Shown one piece after another: positions 19,580 to 28,196 of a stretch of DNA of 64,000 bases (position 1 is its first letter; the number at the start of each line of letters is the position of its first letter). The position numbers and the translations under genes were made by a program. The stretch lies in NCBI GenBank assembly GCA_022614805.1, contig JAKEHY010000002.1:7193-71192 (forward strand), given 5' to 3'. This DNA is from Candidatus Zixiibacteriota bacterium. Its GTDB lineage: Bacteria; Zixibacteria; MSB-5A5; DSPP01. The notes beneath the pieces were generated by a model. That model was not told where the DNA came from and made no database searches. It saw only the letters and a program-made list of their open reading frames with translations.

Positions 19580-20698
19580 TTACAACCCCTTTTCCCAAAT
19601 CCGGTATTTTTTGTAGAGCTTGGCGCCCCAGACCTCGGCGATGCGGTTCATCATATAGTTGTCCTCCAAAACCCAGGACATTTCCCCCGTCGTGTACCCT
19701 TTTTTGACGCCGATGAAATAGGTGTCGGTGGTCAGCACGTTGTCAATCCCCCGCTTGCGGTACTCCGGAATAATCCCCATCGTAATGGTGCGGCCGGTGG
19801 TGATTTTTCTTTTCACCTTGGTGTGCCACCAGAGCTTGAGAAACCCGAAGGGAAGAAGGCGTCCCTTCAACCGGATTAAGACCTGGTTGATATCCGGCAG
19901 GGTGAGGGAAAATCCGACCGGCACTCCGTCCACCTCGGCAATGAAAACCAAATCCGGGTCTACCAAGGGCTTCATCTTTTGGGCGGCGTTTTCGAACTCG
20001 GCGTCGGTCATCGGCACGAACCCCCAGTTTTTCTCCCAGGCCTGGTTGTAAATCGCCTTGACGATTTTCACCTCGTCGGCGAAGTTTTTCATCCGCAAAT
20101 TCCGCACCCGCACCTCTTCTTTTTCTTTCACCTTTTGGGCCACCCGCACCATCCTTTCCGGGGGACGGTTTTCCTCGTCGGTGATGTAGGCGAAGAGGTC
20201 TTTGGCTTTGGAAAATCCCAGTTTTTCCATAAGCTCGTTGTAATAGGGGGGATTGTAGGTCATCATTATCACCGGCGGATATTCGAATCCCTCCAAAAGA
20301 AAGCCGACTTCGTCATTGGTGGAAAAATTGGCCGGCCCGCGCAAAATTTCCATTTTTTCTTCCTTCGCGGCGGTTTCGACTTTTTCCATCAAGGCGGCGG
20401 CCGAGGGCAAATCGTTTTCGCACTCGAAAAAGCCGAAGAAATAAACTTTTTCGCCGTGAAAGCCGTTATGGGCCTCGTTCAAAATCCCCGCCACCCGGCC
20501 GGCCGGTTTTCCGTCGTTGTAGGCCATAAAGTAGCGCACCCGGGCGTGCTGGAAAAACGGGTTTTCGGCCGGGTTGAAAAAAGCTTTCCGTTCGGCCAGA
20601 AGGGGCGGCACCCAGAGGGGGTCGTTTTTATAAAATTTATAAGGGAATTTTATGAATTCGGAGAGATTGCCCGGCGCCAGTTCCCGGACTTGCACCAT
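19580..20698 (-). CDS. GNAT-fold N-acyltransferase, putative bacterial ceramide synthase
   Basis: This 372-residue protein has an N-terminal segment FIKFPYKFYKNDPLWVPPLL and a split GNAT-like fold, with the second half carrying SLTLPDINQ and the acyl-CoA loop region MGIIPEYRKRGIDN. It starts at ATG 20698, overlapping by one base the stop of the serine palmitoyltransferase-like gene, so the two are cotranslated. In Caulobacter-type sphingolipid synthesis a GNAT-fold enzyme N-acylates 3-ketosphinganine. I infer that role here from gene order, length and fold. A generic acetyltransferase remains possible. ATG was preferred over the upstream TTG. Confidence 0.65.
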   Translation of the reverse strand: MVQVRELAPGNLSEFIKFPYKFYKNDPLWVPPLLAERKAFFNPAENPFFQHARVRYFMAYNDGKPAGRVAGILNEAHNGFHGEKVYFFGFFECENDLPSAAALMEKVETAAKEEKMEILRGPANFSTNDEVGFLLEGFEYPPVIMMTYNPPYYNELMEKLGFSKAKDLFAYITDEENRPPERMVRVAQKVKEKEEVRVRNLRMKNFADEVKIVKAIYNQAWEKNWGFVPMTDAEFENAAQKMKPLVDPDLVFIAEVDGVPVGFSLTLPDINQVLIRLKGRLLPFGFLKLWWHTKVKRKITTGRTITMGIIPEYRKRGIDNVLTTDTYFIGVKKGYTTGEMSWVLEDNYMMNRIAEVWGAKLYKKYRIWEKGL

Positions 20699-21879
20699 CA
20701 AATAATCCCGAAGGCCTTCCCCAGTTTCTTGAAGGTCTCCAGGACGAAATCCAACTGGTCGTCCGTATGCGTGGCGGTGTAGCTGGTGCGGATTAAAGCC
20801 TTCCCCGGCGGGGTGGCCGGAGAGATGATGGCGTTGGCGAAAATCCCCTCGTCCAAAAGCGCCCGCCAGAACTTGAAGGCATCCAGGTCCTCCCCGATAT
20901 AGACCGGCACGATGGGAGTTTCGGTGGCGCCGATGTCGAAACCCAAAAGTTTGAACTCTTTGTGCATCCGGCGGGTGATTTCCCAGAGCCTTTCCCGGCG
21001 CTCCGGCTCCGATTCGACGATGTCCAGGGCGGCAAGCACGGCCGCCACGGCGGCGGGGGGGATGGACGCGGAGAAAATCAGTTCGCGCGAAACATGCTTG
21101 ATGTACTCGATCACCGGGCGCTCGCCGGCGATAAAGCCCCCCAAAGAGGCGAAGGACTTGGAAAAAGTCCCCATAATCAAATCCACTTCCTCCTCCAGCC
21201 CGAAGTGTTCGGCGGTTCCCCGGCCGTGCTTCCCCAAAACGCCGACGGCGTGGGCGTCGTCCACCAGCAGGCGGGCCTTGTGTTTTTTGGCCAGCTTGAC
21301 CACTTCCGGAAGCTTGACGATATCCCCTTCCATCGAAAAAACGCCGTCTGTCACCACCAGTTTGCCGGCATCGTGGTCGATTTTGGACAGAATCCGGCCC
21401 AAATCCTCCATATCGTTGTGGGTGAACTTTATGGTCTTGCCGAACGACAGCCGGCAGCCATCCACGATGGAGGCGTGGTCGGCCCGGTCGGCAATCACGT
21501 AATCCCCCTTGCCGACCAGGGCTGAAATGGAGCCCAAGTTGGTTTGAAAACCGGTGGAAAATGTGAGGGCGGCTTCCTTTTTCACAAATTTCGCCAGCCG
21601 GCGTTCCAGTTCAAGGTGCAAATCGAGCGTGCCGTTCAAGAACCGGCTCCCCGTGCAGCCGGAGCCGTACTTCAAGGCCGCCTGGGCGGCGGCCTCCTTC
21701 ACTTTGGGATGGGAGACCAGCCCGAGATAGTTGTTGGAGCCAATCATCAAAAGCTTTTTCCCGTCCATCATCACCTCCGTGCCCAAAGCCGACGAGATGG
21801 GATGAAAATAGGGATAGAGCCCGGCTTTTTGAACTTTTTCCGCCCGGGTGTCGTTATAACATTTGGTAAAAAGATCCAT
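20698..21879 (-). CDS. Alpha-oxoamine synthase, probable serine palmitoyltransferase
   Basis: This 393-residue PLP enzyme of the alpha-oxoamine synthase family includes serine palmitoyltransferase (SPT), KBL and BioF. The PLP lysine is Lys241 in [13 protein letters not shown], His135 in DRADHAS stacks on the cofactor, and Asp207 with His210 lie in [10 protein letters not shown]. The N-terminal segment [17 protein letters not shown] resembles Bacteroidetes-type SPT rather than BioF, and no biotin genes are near. SPT condenses serine with palmitoyl-CoA to 3-ketosphinganine, the first sphingolipid step. The coupled GNAT gene and the divergent NAD-dependent reductase support this reading. KBL or BioF activity cannot be excluded. 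Confidence 0.78.
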   Translation of the reverse strand: MDLFTKCYNDTRAEKVQKAGLYPYFHPISSALGTEVMMDGKKLLMIGSNNYLGLVSHPKVKEAAAQAALKYGSGCTGSRFLNGTLDLHLELERRLAKFVKKEAALTFSTGFQTNLGSISALVGKGDYVIADRADHASIVDGCRLSFGKTIKFTHNDMEDLGRILSKIDHDAGKLVVTDGVFSMEGDIVKLPEVVKLAKKHKARLLVDDAHAVGVLGKHGRGTAEHFGLEEEVDLIMGTFSKSFASLGGFIAGERPVIEYIKHVSRELIFSASIPPAAVAAVLAALDIVESEPERRERLWEITRRMHKEFKLLGFDIGATETPIVPVYIGEDLDAFKFWRALLDEGIFANAIISPATPPGKALIRTSYTATHTDDQLDFVLETFKKLGKAFGII

Positions 21880-21967
21880 ACGCTATCGCTTTTTTTCCTC
21901 GCTCCCGTTAATTGAAAGCTTTATCTTAACGGCTGGCCGAATATATGTCAAGCCAAGCGAAGCGGCA

Positions 21968-22960
21968 ATGAAAAAAGCCCTGGTCACCGGCGCCACCGGT
22001 TTTTTGGGCTCCCACCTCACTGATTTTTTGCTCAAGAAGGGGTACGAGGTCTCCGTTTTGGCCCGTCCCTCCAGCAAGTGGGACAACCTCGATTTTCCCG
22101 GCTATAAAAGCATCAGCGGGAGCTTGGACGACCCCTTGAGTTTGCGAAAGGCGGTCGAGGGGCAGGATTTTGTTTTTCATGCCGCCGGACTGATTCGCGC
22201 CCGCAGCCGGGAGGAATTTTTTGAAGTGAACCATCTGGGCACCCAAAAGGTTTTGGAGGCGGTAGCCTATGCCAATCCCAAACTTTCCCGCTTTGTGTAC
22301 GTTTCTTCGATGGCCGCCGCCGGGCCGGCGGACGAGGGGGCGGACAAGCGGCTGAAAAAGGAGAGCGACGTCTGCAATCCCATCACCCCCTACGGCGAAT
22401 CAAAGTGGGAGGGGGAAATTGAAACGATGCGCTACCGGGAGAAATTTCCGGTCACCATCATCCGCCCCCCCGCCATTTACGGCCCCAAGGACAAATCGAT
22501 GTTCACCTATTTTTGGCTGGCTTCCAAAGGGTTTTATCCCTTAATCGGCACGGGCGATAGCTACGTCAACATCGTCTGCGTGTACGATTTGGTGGAAGGA
22601 ATCATCGCCGCCGCCGAGGAGCCCAAGGCGGCCGGGGAAATTTTTTATCTGGCCGAAAAGCAGGTTTACAGCTGGCGGGAGGCGGGGCAAATAATTGCTT
22701 TCGCCTGCGGCAAAGCGGGGCGGGCTCTTCGGATTCCAAAATGGCTTTTGTTCACCGCGGGGGAGGCCAACCAGTTTGTCTCCAACCTCTTCGGCAAAGC
22801 GGCGCTCATTTCCCGCTGGAAAGCGATTGAATTGTCCCAAAAGTTCTGGACCTGCGACGTTTCCAAAGCGGAAAAGACCTTCGGCTACCAAACCCGCTAT
22901 TCCCTGCCGGACGGGGCGGAGGTTACTTGCGAATGGTACAAAAAGGCGGGATGGTTGTAA
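21968..22960 (+). CDS. NAD-dependent epimerase/dehydratase (extended SDR), putative ceramide reductase
   Basis: This 330-residue extended short-chain dehydrogenase starts MKKALVTGATGFLGSHL, giving the Rossmann GxxGxxG, and has the catalytic YGESK (YxxxK) in NPITPYGESKWEGE. ATG 21968 was chosen because the Rossmann fold begins there; no strong ribosome site is visible. It diverges from the SPT-like gene across an 88-base promoter region. In Caulobacter an enzyme of this family reduces the 3-keto group of ceramide, so the three genes could supply dihydroceramide. That is inference from gene context, because the family also includes many sugar-nucleotide enzymes. Confidence 0.72.
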   Translation: MKKALVTGATGFLGSHLTDFLLKKGYEVSVLARPSSKWDNLDFPGYKSISGSLDDPLSLRKAVEGQDFVFHAAGLIRARSREEFFEVNHLGTQKVLEAVAYANPKLSRFVYVSSMAAAGPADEGADKRLKKESDVCNPITPYGESKWEGEIETMRYREKFPVTIIRPPAIYGPKDKSMFTYFWLASKGFYPLIGTGDSYVNIVCVYDLVEGIIAAAEEPKAAGEIFYLAEKQVYSWREAGQIIAFACGKAGRALRIPKWLLFTAGEANQFVSNLFGKAALISRWKAIELSQKFWTCDVSKAEKTFGYQTRYSLPDGAEVTCEWYKKAGWL

Positions 22961-22990
22961 AAAAAGCGCCCCGATTACGGGGCGCTTTTT
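22961..22990. terminator. Bidirectional terminator hairpin
   Basis: The stem AAAAAGCGCCCCG / CGGGGCGCTTTTT with an ATTA loop lies directly after the SDR stop and just beyond the convergent TPR gene. A and T runs on both sides allow termination from both directions. Confidence 0.92.
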
Positions 22991-23012
22991 GCTCGTTGAT
23001 TGGCCGGCGATT

Positions 23013-23549
23013 TCAGTCGCCGGATTTTTTCCCCCTACCCCGTTTGCGGCCTTCGTCGGCCTTGACCTCCTTGATTCTTTTGGAAAGCAGCCGGTCTCGG
23101 CTTTTCTTAGCCGGGCCGTAACCCGGCTTGGCTTTCAAGGCCAGCTCGTAGCGGGTGCGGGCGTCGCCGTACTTCCCCTGCCGTTCATACACTATCCCGA
23201 TGTTGTACTGCACCCGGGCCACCCAGACCGGCTCGTGGTACAGGTCCAAAACGACGTAGTAGTGGTCCAGACAGCGGTCGTAGTAGGAGAGCTCCCGATA
23301 GCAGTCCGCCAGGTAGTAGTGCGCTTCCCAATAGGACGGGTCCTGCTCGATGCACAGTTCGAACTGCAGGGCCGCCCGGCTGTAGTAGCCCCTTTCGTAC
23401 AGCCGCATTCCGTTGCGGAAGTGAACCCGCGCGGCCTGGATATGCCCCGGCGTGCTTTCCGCCACCACCACGGCGTGGGTATAGCCACCGCAACCCAACC
23501 CCACCGTGCTCATTATCGAAACCAGCCCCCAGAGAATAATCCTGCGCAT
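23013..23549 (-). CDS. Exported TPR-repeat protein, possible lipoprotein
   Basis: This 178-residue protein has an N-terminal signal (RRIILWGLVSIMSTVGLGCGG) whose cysteine could be lipidated, although the residues before it (GLG) are a poor lipobox. About three TPR units follow, for example ALQFELCIEQDPSYWEAHYY and KYGDARTRYELALKAKPGYG, and the tail is highly basic. A strong AAAGGAGG ribosome site precedes ATG 23549. It probably assembles other envelope proteins, but no partner can be named. It shares a terminator with the convergent SDR gene. Confidence 0.75.
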   Translation of the reverse strand: MRRIILWGLVSIMSTVGLGCGGYTHAVVVAESTPGHIQAARVHFRNGMRLYERGYYSRAALQFELCIEQDPSYWEAHYYLADCYRELSYYDRCLDHYYVVLDLYHEPVWVARVQYNIGIVYERQGKYGDARTRYELALKAKPGYGPAKKSRDRLLSKRIKEVKADEGRKRGRGKKSGD

Positions 23550-23745
23550 ATAACCTCCTTTGTTTTGCGGTTTGTGCCAAACAAAAGCCCGCTTGGCAGG
23601 ATTTGGTGCTGCTTCTAACTATATTATACCCCTAACCATTCGAGGCAGTTCGTTTTTGTGGTTTTTAGTTGGGAGTCAAGGGGTTACAGTGTTTTTTAGT
23701 GAAGCGAAATGTGGGGATGACTGTAAAGGGTAATTTCTTGTTAAA

Positions 23746-24438
23746 CTACTCTATTTTGTCAGATTTTTGAAGGTTGTGGCGTGCGCATAACAACTTTACA
23801 TTGGCAGTCGTGATGCTCGTACCTCCTTTGGAATAAGGTAAATCATGGTCAAAATGCAGTTCATCATCTGCCCCACATATCACACATTTACCTCCATCTC
23901 GTTTCCATACTGCTTTTTTAACTTCTGAAGGGATTAGTCTTGAACGTGGAACTAATGACACCGCTTGGTTGGTTTCCAATTGTTGCAAACCGCTGTGTGT
24001 AAGGATAAATCTGAAAACTTTACGCTTACCGTCTTCCACGATTTTGTAATCAACCAAATCGAAAATCCCCTTAAGCGACCATACCCCTGAAATGACTTTT
24101 TCGTAAACTTTTACTCGCTCCGGCTTTTGCTTTCCACTTTTGTAGTTTGCAATACTTTTAACAAAGAGACCATTGGGGGTAGGTCGTCCGGATGGATACT
24201 CGAGGGATTGATCAATGTTTTTTGGGTCTATTCTTGTTGAGGTTTTGGCAATGTCGTGCCCTTCATATTCAATTGTTAAGCCATTCTCATAAATTTTGTT
24301 GTTATAGGAGGCATTTTTCCTTTGGGACATTAGAATGACTGAATAATTTGGATTGAGTCGAAAATTCATACCCCTTTGAAGAGTTTGAACATTTTCTTTA
24401 CCACACATTTCCCGGTAGCTTAGAATTTCATCAAGCAT
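23746..24438 (-). CDS. HNH endonuclease with an SRA-like N-terminal domain
   Basis: This 230-residue protein ends in a classic HNH nuclease: zinc cysteines CVIC at 185-188, catalytic HFDHDLP with Asp197 and His198, then LLCARHN with Cys218. The first 160 residues contain YEGHD, a Pro-Gly TPNGLF loop and GVWSLKGIFDLVDY, a layout like the SRA/YDG modified-base recognition domain. SRA-HNH fusions are modification-dependent (type IV) restriction enzymes that cut DNA with methylated or hydroxymethylated cytosine. The SRA reading is by pattern only and moderate. The gene is AT-rich compared with its neighbours, suggesting acquisition. No partner methylase is adjacent. Confidence 0.75.
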   Translation of the reverse strand: MLDEILSYREMCGKENVQTLQRGMNFRLNPNYSVILMSQRKNASYNNKIYENGLTIEYEGHDIAKTSTRIDPKNIDQSLEYPSGRPTPNGLFVKSIANYKSGKQKPERVKVYEKVISGVWSLKGIFDLVDYKIVEDGKRKVFRFILTHSGLQQLETNQAVSLVPRSRLIPSEVKKAVWKRDGGKCVICGADDELHFDHDLPYSKGGTSITTANVKLLCARHNLQKSDKIE

Positions 24439-24475
24439 AAAAATTTTAGGAGGGCATTACGCATTTATCCGTTTT

Positions 24476-24913
24476 CTACTTTTGCAACACTTTCTCCCGA
24501 CAATACCCGTACAAGGCATCATAAACAATAAACTCTTTTTCCAAAATCTCGTGGTCGTTTTTCAGGCCCAGCTTTTGAAACCCTTCGGCGATGGCTTTCA
24601 GGCCCGGGGCTTCCGGACGGCCGTATAAATCGGATTGCACGTCGGCGCCGTGGACGATTTGGGCCAAAAGCTCGATGGCGGGGTCGTGGATGTGATATTT
24701 GGCCACAATCGCCTCAAAGCTGCATTTGCCATCGTGATGCCCCAGCTCCACGCCGGGAGCATCGAAGGGGATTGCCCCCTCCTTTTCGGCCATCTCCGGC
24801 ACTTTTTCCGCGGGAACAAACAGGAATTCCGCCTTCGGGTCCACGAATTTGCGTATCAGCCAGGGACAGGCGACCCTGTCCACTTTGACCTTTTCGCGAG
24901 TTATCCATTTCAT
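24476..24913 (-). CDS. ChrB C-terminal-like protein (chromate resistance family)
   Basis: This 145-residue protein matches the chromate-resistance ChrB domain: WITREKVKVDRVACPWLI near the N-terminus, DPKAEFLFVP, then FDAPGVELGHHDGKCSFEA, whose His and Cys residues suggest metal binding. It is a stand-alone domain with no ChrA transporter or ChrB N-terminal part nearby, so resistance is not certain; many such single-domain proteins occur with rhodanese or transport genes. No signal peptide is seen. Its start is preceded by AAGGAGG. Confidence 0.85.
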   Translation of the reverse strand: MKWITREKVKVDRVACPWLIRKFVDPKAEFLFVPAEKVPEMAEKEGAIPFDAPGVELGHHDGKCSFEAIVAKYHIHDPAIELLAQIVHGADVQSDLYGRPEAPGLKAIAEGFQKLGLKNDHEILEKEFIVYDALYGYCREKVLQK

Positions 24914-25264
24914 TTTGCCTCCTTTTCCGCCTTGACGTCTGCAATTTAAGCAATCGTTGGATTTGTAACAACAATGTGGGGGCAGACTTACGTATCCCTT
25001 CGACGGGCGAACGCCGTTCGCCCCTATGGTTCATATTGCAAACGTAGGGGTTTGATTAATCAAACCCCTACAAACCTCTCTTTAATCCTCCCCTACAAGG
25101 GGAGGAGATTATTTGTTCAATTTTGGTGTTTTATTGGAGCAAGCTAATGTGTCAGCCCAGAGGGCGAACACATCGGTTCCCCCCTACAGGGTTGACGCAG
25201 GGGGAGGTTTTGCGGATATTGACAGGGGAAAAAGACTTTTTTATGGATAACAATTAGAGGAATT
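24914..25264. repeat. Repeat-rich intergenic region upstream of queD
   Basis: Two palindromic repeats lie here. One at 25005-25026 has GGGCGAAC and GTTCGCCC arms. The other is a perfect 28-base palindrome at 25044-25071 ending in CCCCTAC. A third hairpin (TCCTCCCC ... GGGGAGGA, about 25085-25110) follows. I looked for a preQ1 riboswitch before queD and did not see its conserved pattern. No coding gene is supported. Confidence 0.65.
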
Positions 25265-25630
25265 ATGTACGAAATTTCTGTCTCGACAAGCTTTGCCGCC
25301 TCCCACCATCTGGTGGGCTACAACGGGGAATGCGCCCGCGACCACGGCCACAACTGGAAGGCCGAGGCGGTGGTGGCGGCGGGCGGCCTGGACGATGTCG
25401 GGATAGCCATCGATTTCAAGGCGGTCAAGAAATTGCTGGAGGAAATCACCGAGCCGTTCGACCATCGAAATTTGAACGAGCTGCCGCAGTTTGATCAAAA
25501 GAACCCAACCTCCGAGAACCTGGCGGCCTGGATTTATGGGGAGATGGAAAAGCGGCTGCCGGCCGGGGTCAAGCCGCTGCGCGTGCGGGTTTGGGAAACG
25601 GAAAAATACGCGGTCACCTATTCGAAATGA
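25265..25630 (+). CDS. queD: 6-carboxytetrahydropterin synthase QueD
   Basis: This 121-residue PTPS-fold enzyme converts 7,8-dihydroneopterin triphosphate to 6-carboxy-5,6,7,8-tetrahydropterin in the queuosine path. The zinc histidines are His14/15 (FAASHHL) and His27 and His29 (DHGHNW), and the catalytic cysteine is Cys23 in NGECARD. The short GGL..VGIAIDFK motif and FDHRNLNE are also typical. It heads the queD-queE-queC-folE2 operon; its stop overlaps the next ATG. Confidence 0.95.
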   Translation: MYEISVSTSFAASHHLVGYNGECARDHGHNWKAEAVVAAGGLDDVGIAIDFKAVKKLLEEITEPFDHRNLNELPQFDQKNPTSENLAAWIYGEMEKRLPAGVKPLRVRVWETEKYAVTYSK

Positions 25631-26268
25631 GCTTGAAAGTCAACGAAATTTATTTTTCCATTCAGGGAGAATCTTCCTATGCCGGACTTCCCTGCGTCTT
25701 CGTCCGGCTGACCGGCTGCAATTTGCGCTGCGTCTGGTGCGACACGGAATACGCCTTTTACGAAGGGGAGTGGAAATCACTCGACCAAATCGTGGCGGAA
25801 GTGGCCCAGTTCGGCTGCCGGTTGGTCGAATTGACCGGCGGGGAGCCGCTTTTGCAGAAGGAAAGTTTTGCTTTGGTGGATAAATTAGTCGAAGCCGGTT
25901 TCAAAGTGCTCATCGAAACAAGCGGCTCGATAACGCTTGCCAAACTGAACCCGGAGGCGGTTAAAATAATGGACATCAAGTGCCCCGGCAGCCAAATGGC
26001 GCACAAAAACTGCTGGGAGAATATCGATTATCTGACGCCAAAGGACGAGGTGAAATTCGTTTTGGCCGACCGGGCGGATTACGACTGGGCCGTCGAGGTT
26101 ATGCGCAAGCATCAGTTGGACAAAAAGGCGAGCGTGCTTTTTTCCACCGTTTTCGGCCAACTGGAACCGGTGAAAGTGGTCGAATGGATTTTGCAAGACA
26201 AACTGCCGGTGCGCTTTCAACTGCAGATGCACAAGTTCATCTGGCATCCGGAGATGCGGGGCGTATGA
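25627..26268 (+). CDS. queE: 7-carboxy-7-deazaguanine synthase QueE (radical SAM)
   Basis: This 213-residue radical SAM enzyme rearranges 6-carboxytetrahydropterin into 7-carboxy-7-deazaguanine. The iron-sulfur motif is C-x3-C-x2-C at Cys31, Cys35 and Cys38 (GCNLRCVWCDTEYAF), and ELTGGEPLLQ is the GGE motif binding SAM. ATG 25627 overlaps the queD stop (ATGA). Length fits the family (about 210-240). Confidence 0.95.
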   Translation: MSLKVNEIYFSIQGESSYAGLPCVFVRLTGCNLRCVWCDTEYAFYEGEWKSLDQIVAEVAQFGCRLVELTGGEPLLQKESFALVDKLVEAGFKVLIETSGSITLAKLNPEAVKIMDIKCPGSQMAHKNCWENIDYLTPKDEVKFVLADRADYDWAVEVMRKHQLDKKASVLFSTVFGQLEPVKVVEWILQDKLPVRFQLQMHKFIWHPEMRGV

Positions 26269-26957
26269 GCAGACCCCTCGAAGTCGTTTTGATAAGCGGC
26301 GGGATGGATTCGGCGGTGGCGCTCGGAATGACGTTGAAGGAGAGGTTTGAAGCCGCTGGGCTGCATTTGAACTACGGGCAGAAGACCGAAAAGCGGGAAG
26401 TGCGTGCGTTTAAGGAGATTTGCGATTTTTATGGCATCGAGAAGCGTCTCGTCGTTTCCCTTCCCTATTTCCGGCAAATCGGCGGCTCCAGTTTGACGGA
26501 TGAGAAAATTCCGGTTTCGACTTCCGGCATCGACCCACAGGGAATTCCCAGCTCCTACGTGCCGTTCCGAAATGCCCACGGTTTGTCGATAGCGACCTCG
26601 TGGGCCGAAGTTTTAGGCGCTTCCCGCATCGTCATTGGCGCGGTGGAAGAGGACAGCTCCGGCTATCCCGATTGCCGGGAGGTTTTCTATAAAGCTTTTG
26701 AACAGGCGATTCGCTTGGGGACCAAGCCGAAAACGAAAATCGAAATCGCTACCCCTGTGATTCATTTTTCCAAAGCGGAAATCGTCCGCAAAGGGAGCGA
26801 GTTGGGAGTGCCGTTCCACTTGACCTGGTCGTGCTATCAGAACGAAGAGGCGGCCTGCGGGGTGTGCGACAGCTGCCGGCTGCGGCTGAAAGGTTTTGAG
26901 GAAGCGGGTGTGGAAGACCCGATTCCCTACAAGGAGAAAGAGAAAATCTATGCGTGA
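26265..26957 (+). CDS. queC: 7-cyano-7-deazaguanine synthase QueC
   Basis: This 230-residue ATP-dependent amide/nitrile synthase makes preQ0 from 7-carboxy-7-deazaguanine. The PP-loop SGGMDS (11-16) binds ATP and the C-terminal zinc motif is CYQNEEAACGVCDSCRLR. The signature YVPFRNAHG lies in the middle. It starts by ATGA overlap with queE and its stop lies eight bases inside folE2. Confidence 0.96.
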   Translation: MSRPLEVVLISGGMDSAVALGMTLKERFEAAGLHLNYGQKTEKREVRAFKEICDFYGIEKRLVVSLPYFRQIGGSSLTDEKIPVSTSGIDPQGIPSSYVPFRNAHGLSIATSWAEVLGASRIVIGAVEEDSSGYPDCREVFYKAFEQAIRLGTKPKTKIEIATPVIHFSKAEIVRKGSELGVPFHLTWSCYQNEEAACGVCDSCRLRLKGFEEAGVEDPIPYKEKEKIYA

Positions 26958-27777
26958 CTTGCAGAACGAAAAGGATTTGCGCAACATGCCATTAAATCGC
27001 GTTGGCATCAAAAACCTGCGCTATCCGGTGGAGGTTTTGGACCAGAAGGCGGGCCGGCAGAAAACGGTGGCCAACATCTCGATGTTCGTCGATTTGGCCG
27101 GAGATTTGCGCGGCACCCACCTTTCCCGCTTTGTGGAGCTGGTGCACAAGCACAAAGATGAAATCGGAGTATCCAACCTCGCGGCCATTTTGGAAGAGAC
27201 CAAGGAAGTTTTCGATTCCCGGGATGCTTATCTGGAACTGGCCTTTCCCTACTTTGTCGAAAAGCAGGCGCCGGTGACGGGCGAGCGGGGGCTTTTGGAA
27301 TACCGCTCGTTTTTCGCCGCCTATTTGTCGGATGCCTACCGCGCCACGGTCGGGGTTTCGGTGCCGGTCACCACCCTGTGCCCCTGTTCCAAGGAGATTT
27401 CCTCCGCCGGGGCGCATAATCAAAGAAGCTTGGTGGGTCTCTGGGTGGAGGCCGCCCGCTTCGTCTGGTTCGAAGACCTCATCGCCCTCGTGGAAGAAAA
27501 GGCTTCCTCCGATTTGTTTTCCCTTTTGAAGCGGGAGGATGAGAAATTCGTGACCGAAAAGGCGTATGCCAATCCCCGCTTTGTAGAGGATTTGGTGCGG
27601 GAGGTGGCTTTGGAATTGGAGGGGGACGCGGAGGTTTCCGGTTTCCGGGTGGAGGTGGAATCGTTGGAATCGATTCACAACCACAACGCCTACGCTTTGG
27701 TGGAACGGGGGCAGGTTTTGGGCCCGGCTTCCACCATCCCGTTTTGGGCTCCGGAAAAAATCACCACGGCTTTTTAG
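26950..27777 (+). CDS. folE2: GTP cyclohydrolase I type B (FolE2)
   Basis: This 275-residue enzyme converts GTP to 7,8-dihydroneopterin triphosphate, the shared first step for folate and queuosine. It is the FolE2 (COG1469) type, using other metals when zinc is scarce. Motifs are NRVGIKNLRYPV, the metal Cys motif TTLCPCSKEIS (Cys144, Cys146) and ESIHNHNAYA near the end. ATG 26950 gives the shortest N-terminus and an eight-base overlap with queC. Placed with queDEC it feeds preQ0 synthesis directly. Confidence 0.94.
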   Translation: MRDLQNEKDLRNMPLNRVGIKNLRYPVEVLDQKAGRQKTVANISMFVDLAGDLRGTHLSRFVELVHKHKDEIGVSNLAAILEETKEVFDSRDAYLELAFPYFVEKQAPVTGERGLLEYRSFFAAYLSDAYRATVGVSVPVTTLCPCSKEISSAGAHNQRSLVGLWVEAARFVWFEDLIALVEEKASSDLFSLLKREDEKFVTEKAYANPRFVEDLVREVALELEGDAEVSGFRVEVESLESIHNHNAYALVERGQVLGPASTIPFWAPEKITTAF

Positions 27778-27788
27778 CCGTGCCGTAT

Positions 27789-27818
27789 GGGTAGCCCGGA
27801 GCCCCGGCTCCGGGGTTT
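27789..27818. repeat. GTAGCCCGGAGCCCC inverted repeat, copy 1
   Basis: Arms AGCCCCGG and CCGGGGTT form a short hairpin just after folE2. A nearly identical copy (one changed loop base) is at 54281-54309, again immediately downstream of a gene end (lepA). It is a dispersed intergenic repeat of unknown role. Confidence 0.7.
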
Positions 27819-27830
27819 GGGTAAGCGCAA

Positions 27831-28196
27831 TTGGACAAAACAAAAGTTCTTTTAATCGACGACCAACTTCTGTTCATTTCGCAAATTTCCTCCAAGCTCG
27901 CGGCTTTGGGTTTGGAAGTTGAGTCACAGATGCCGAATAGCAATGGGCTTTTGGAAAAGGCGGCGCAGAGTTCGCTCGTTTTGATAAATCTGGGTTTTGC
28001 GGGTGAAAAAGCGCTGGAGTTGGTTAGGGCTTTGCGAAAAGATTGGCCGGAGCTGCCGATTATCGGTTATTGCGGCCACGAGGAAAAGGAGCTTATGGAG
28101 TCGGGTCTCGCGGCGGGAGCTTCGGCGGTGGTGCCGAATTCGCAAATTACCTTGAATACCAAAAAGGTAATCGGGCCGTTTCTACATATCGGATGA
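27831..28196 (+). CDS. Degenerate receiver-like protein lacking the phospho-aspartate
   Basis: This 121-residue protein has the receiver fold with the pocket LLIDDQLLF at the start. However, the phospho-acceptor position is Asn53 (SSLVLINLGFAGEKA) and the usual switch lysine is replaced (VVPNSQ). It therefore probably does not accept phosphate and may act by constitutive binding or sense another ligand. It begins at TTG 27831, and its TGA overlaps the ATG of the alkyltransferase-like gene. The pairing of a pseudo-receiver with a DNA-repair gene is unusual and its purpose unknown. Confidence 0.72.
   Translation: MDKTKVLLIDDQLLFISQISSKLAALGLEVESQMPNSNGLLEKAAQSSLVLINLGFAGEKALELVRALRKDWPELPIIGYCGHEEKELMESGLAAGASAVVPNSQITLNTKKVIGPFLHIG

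Noticed and set aside
25200-25264. preQ1 riboswitch before queD
   Set aside because: The conserved preQ1 elements were not found; the region is mainly palindromic repeats.
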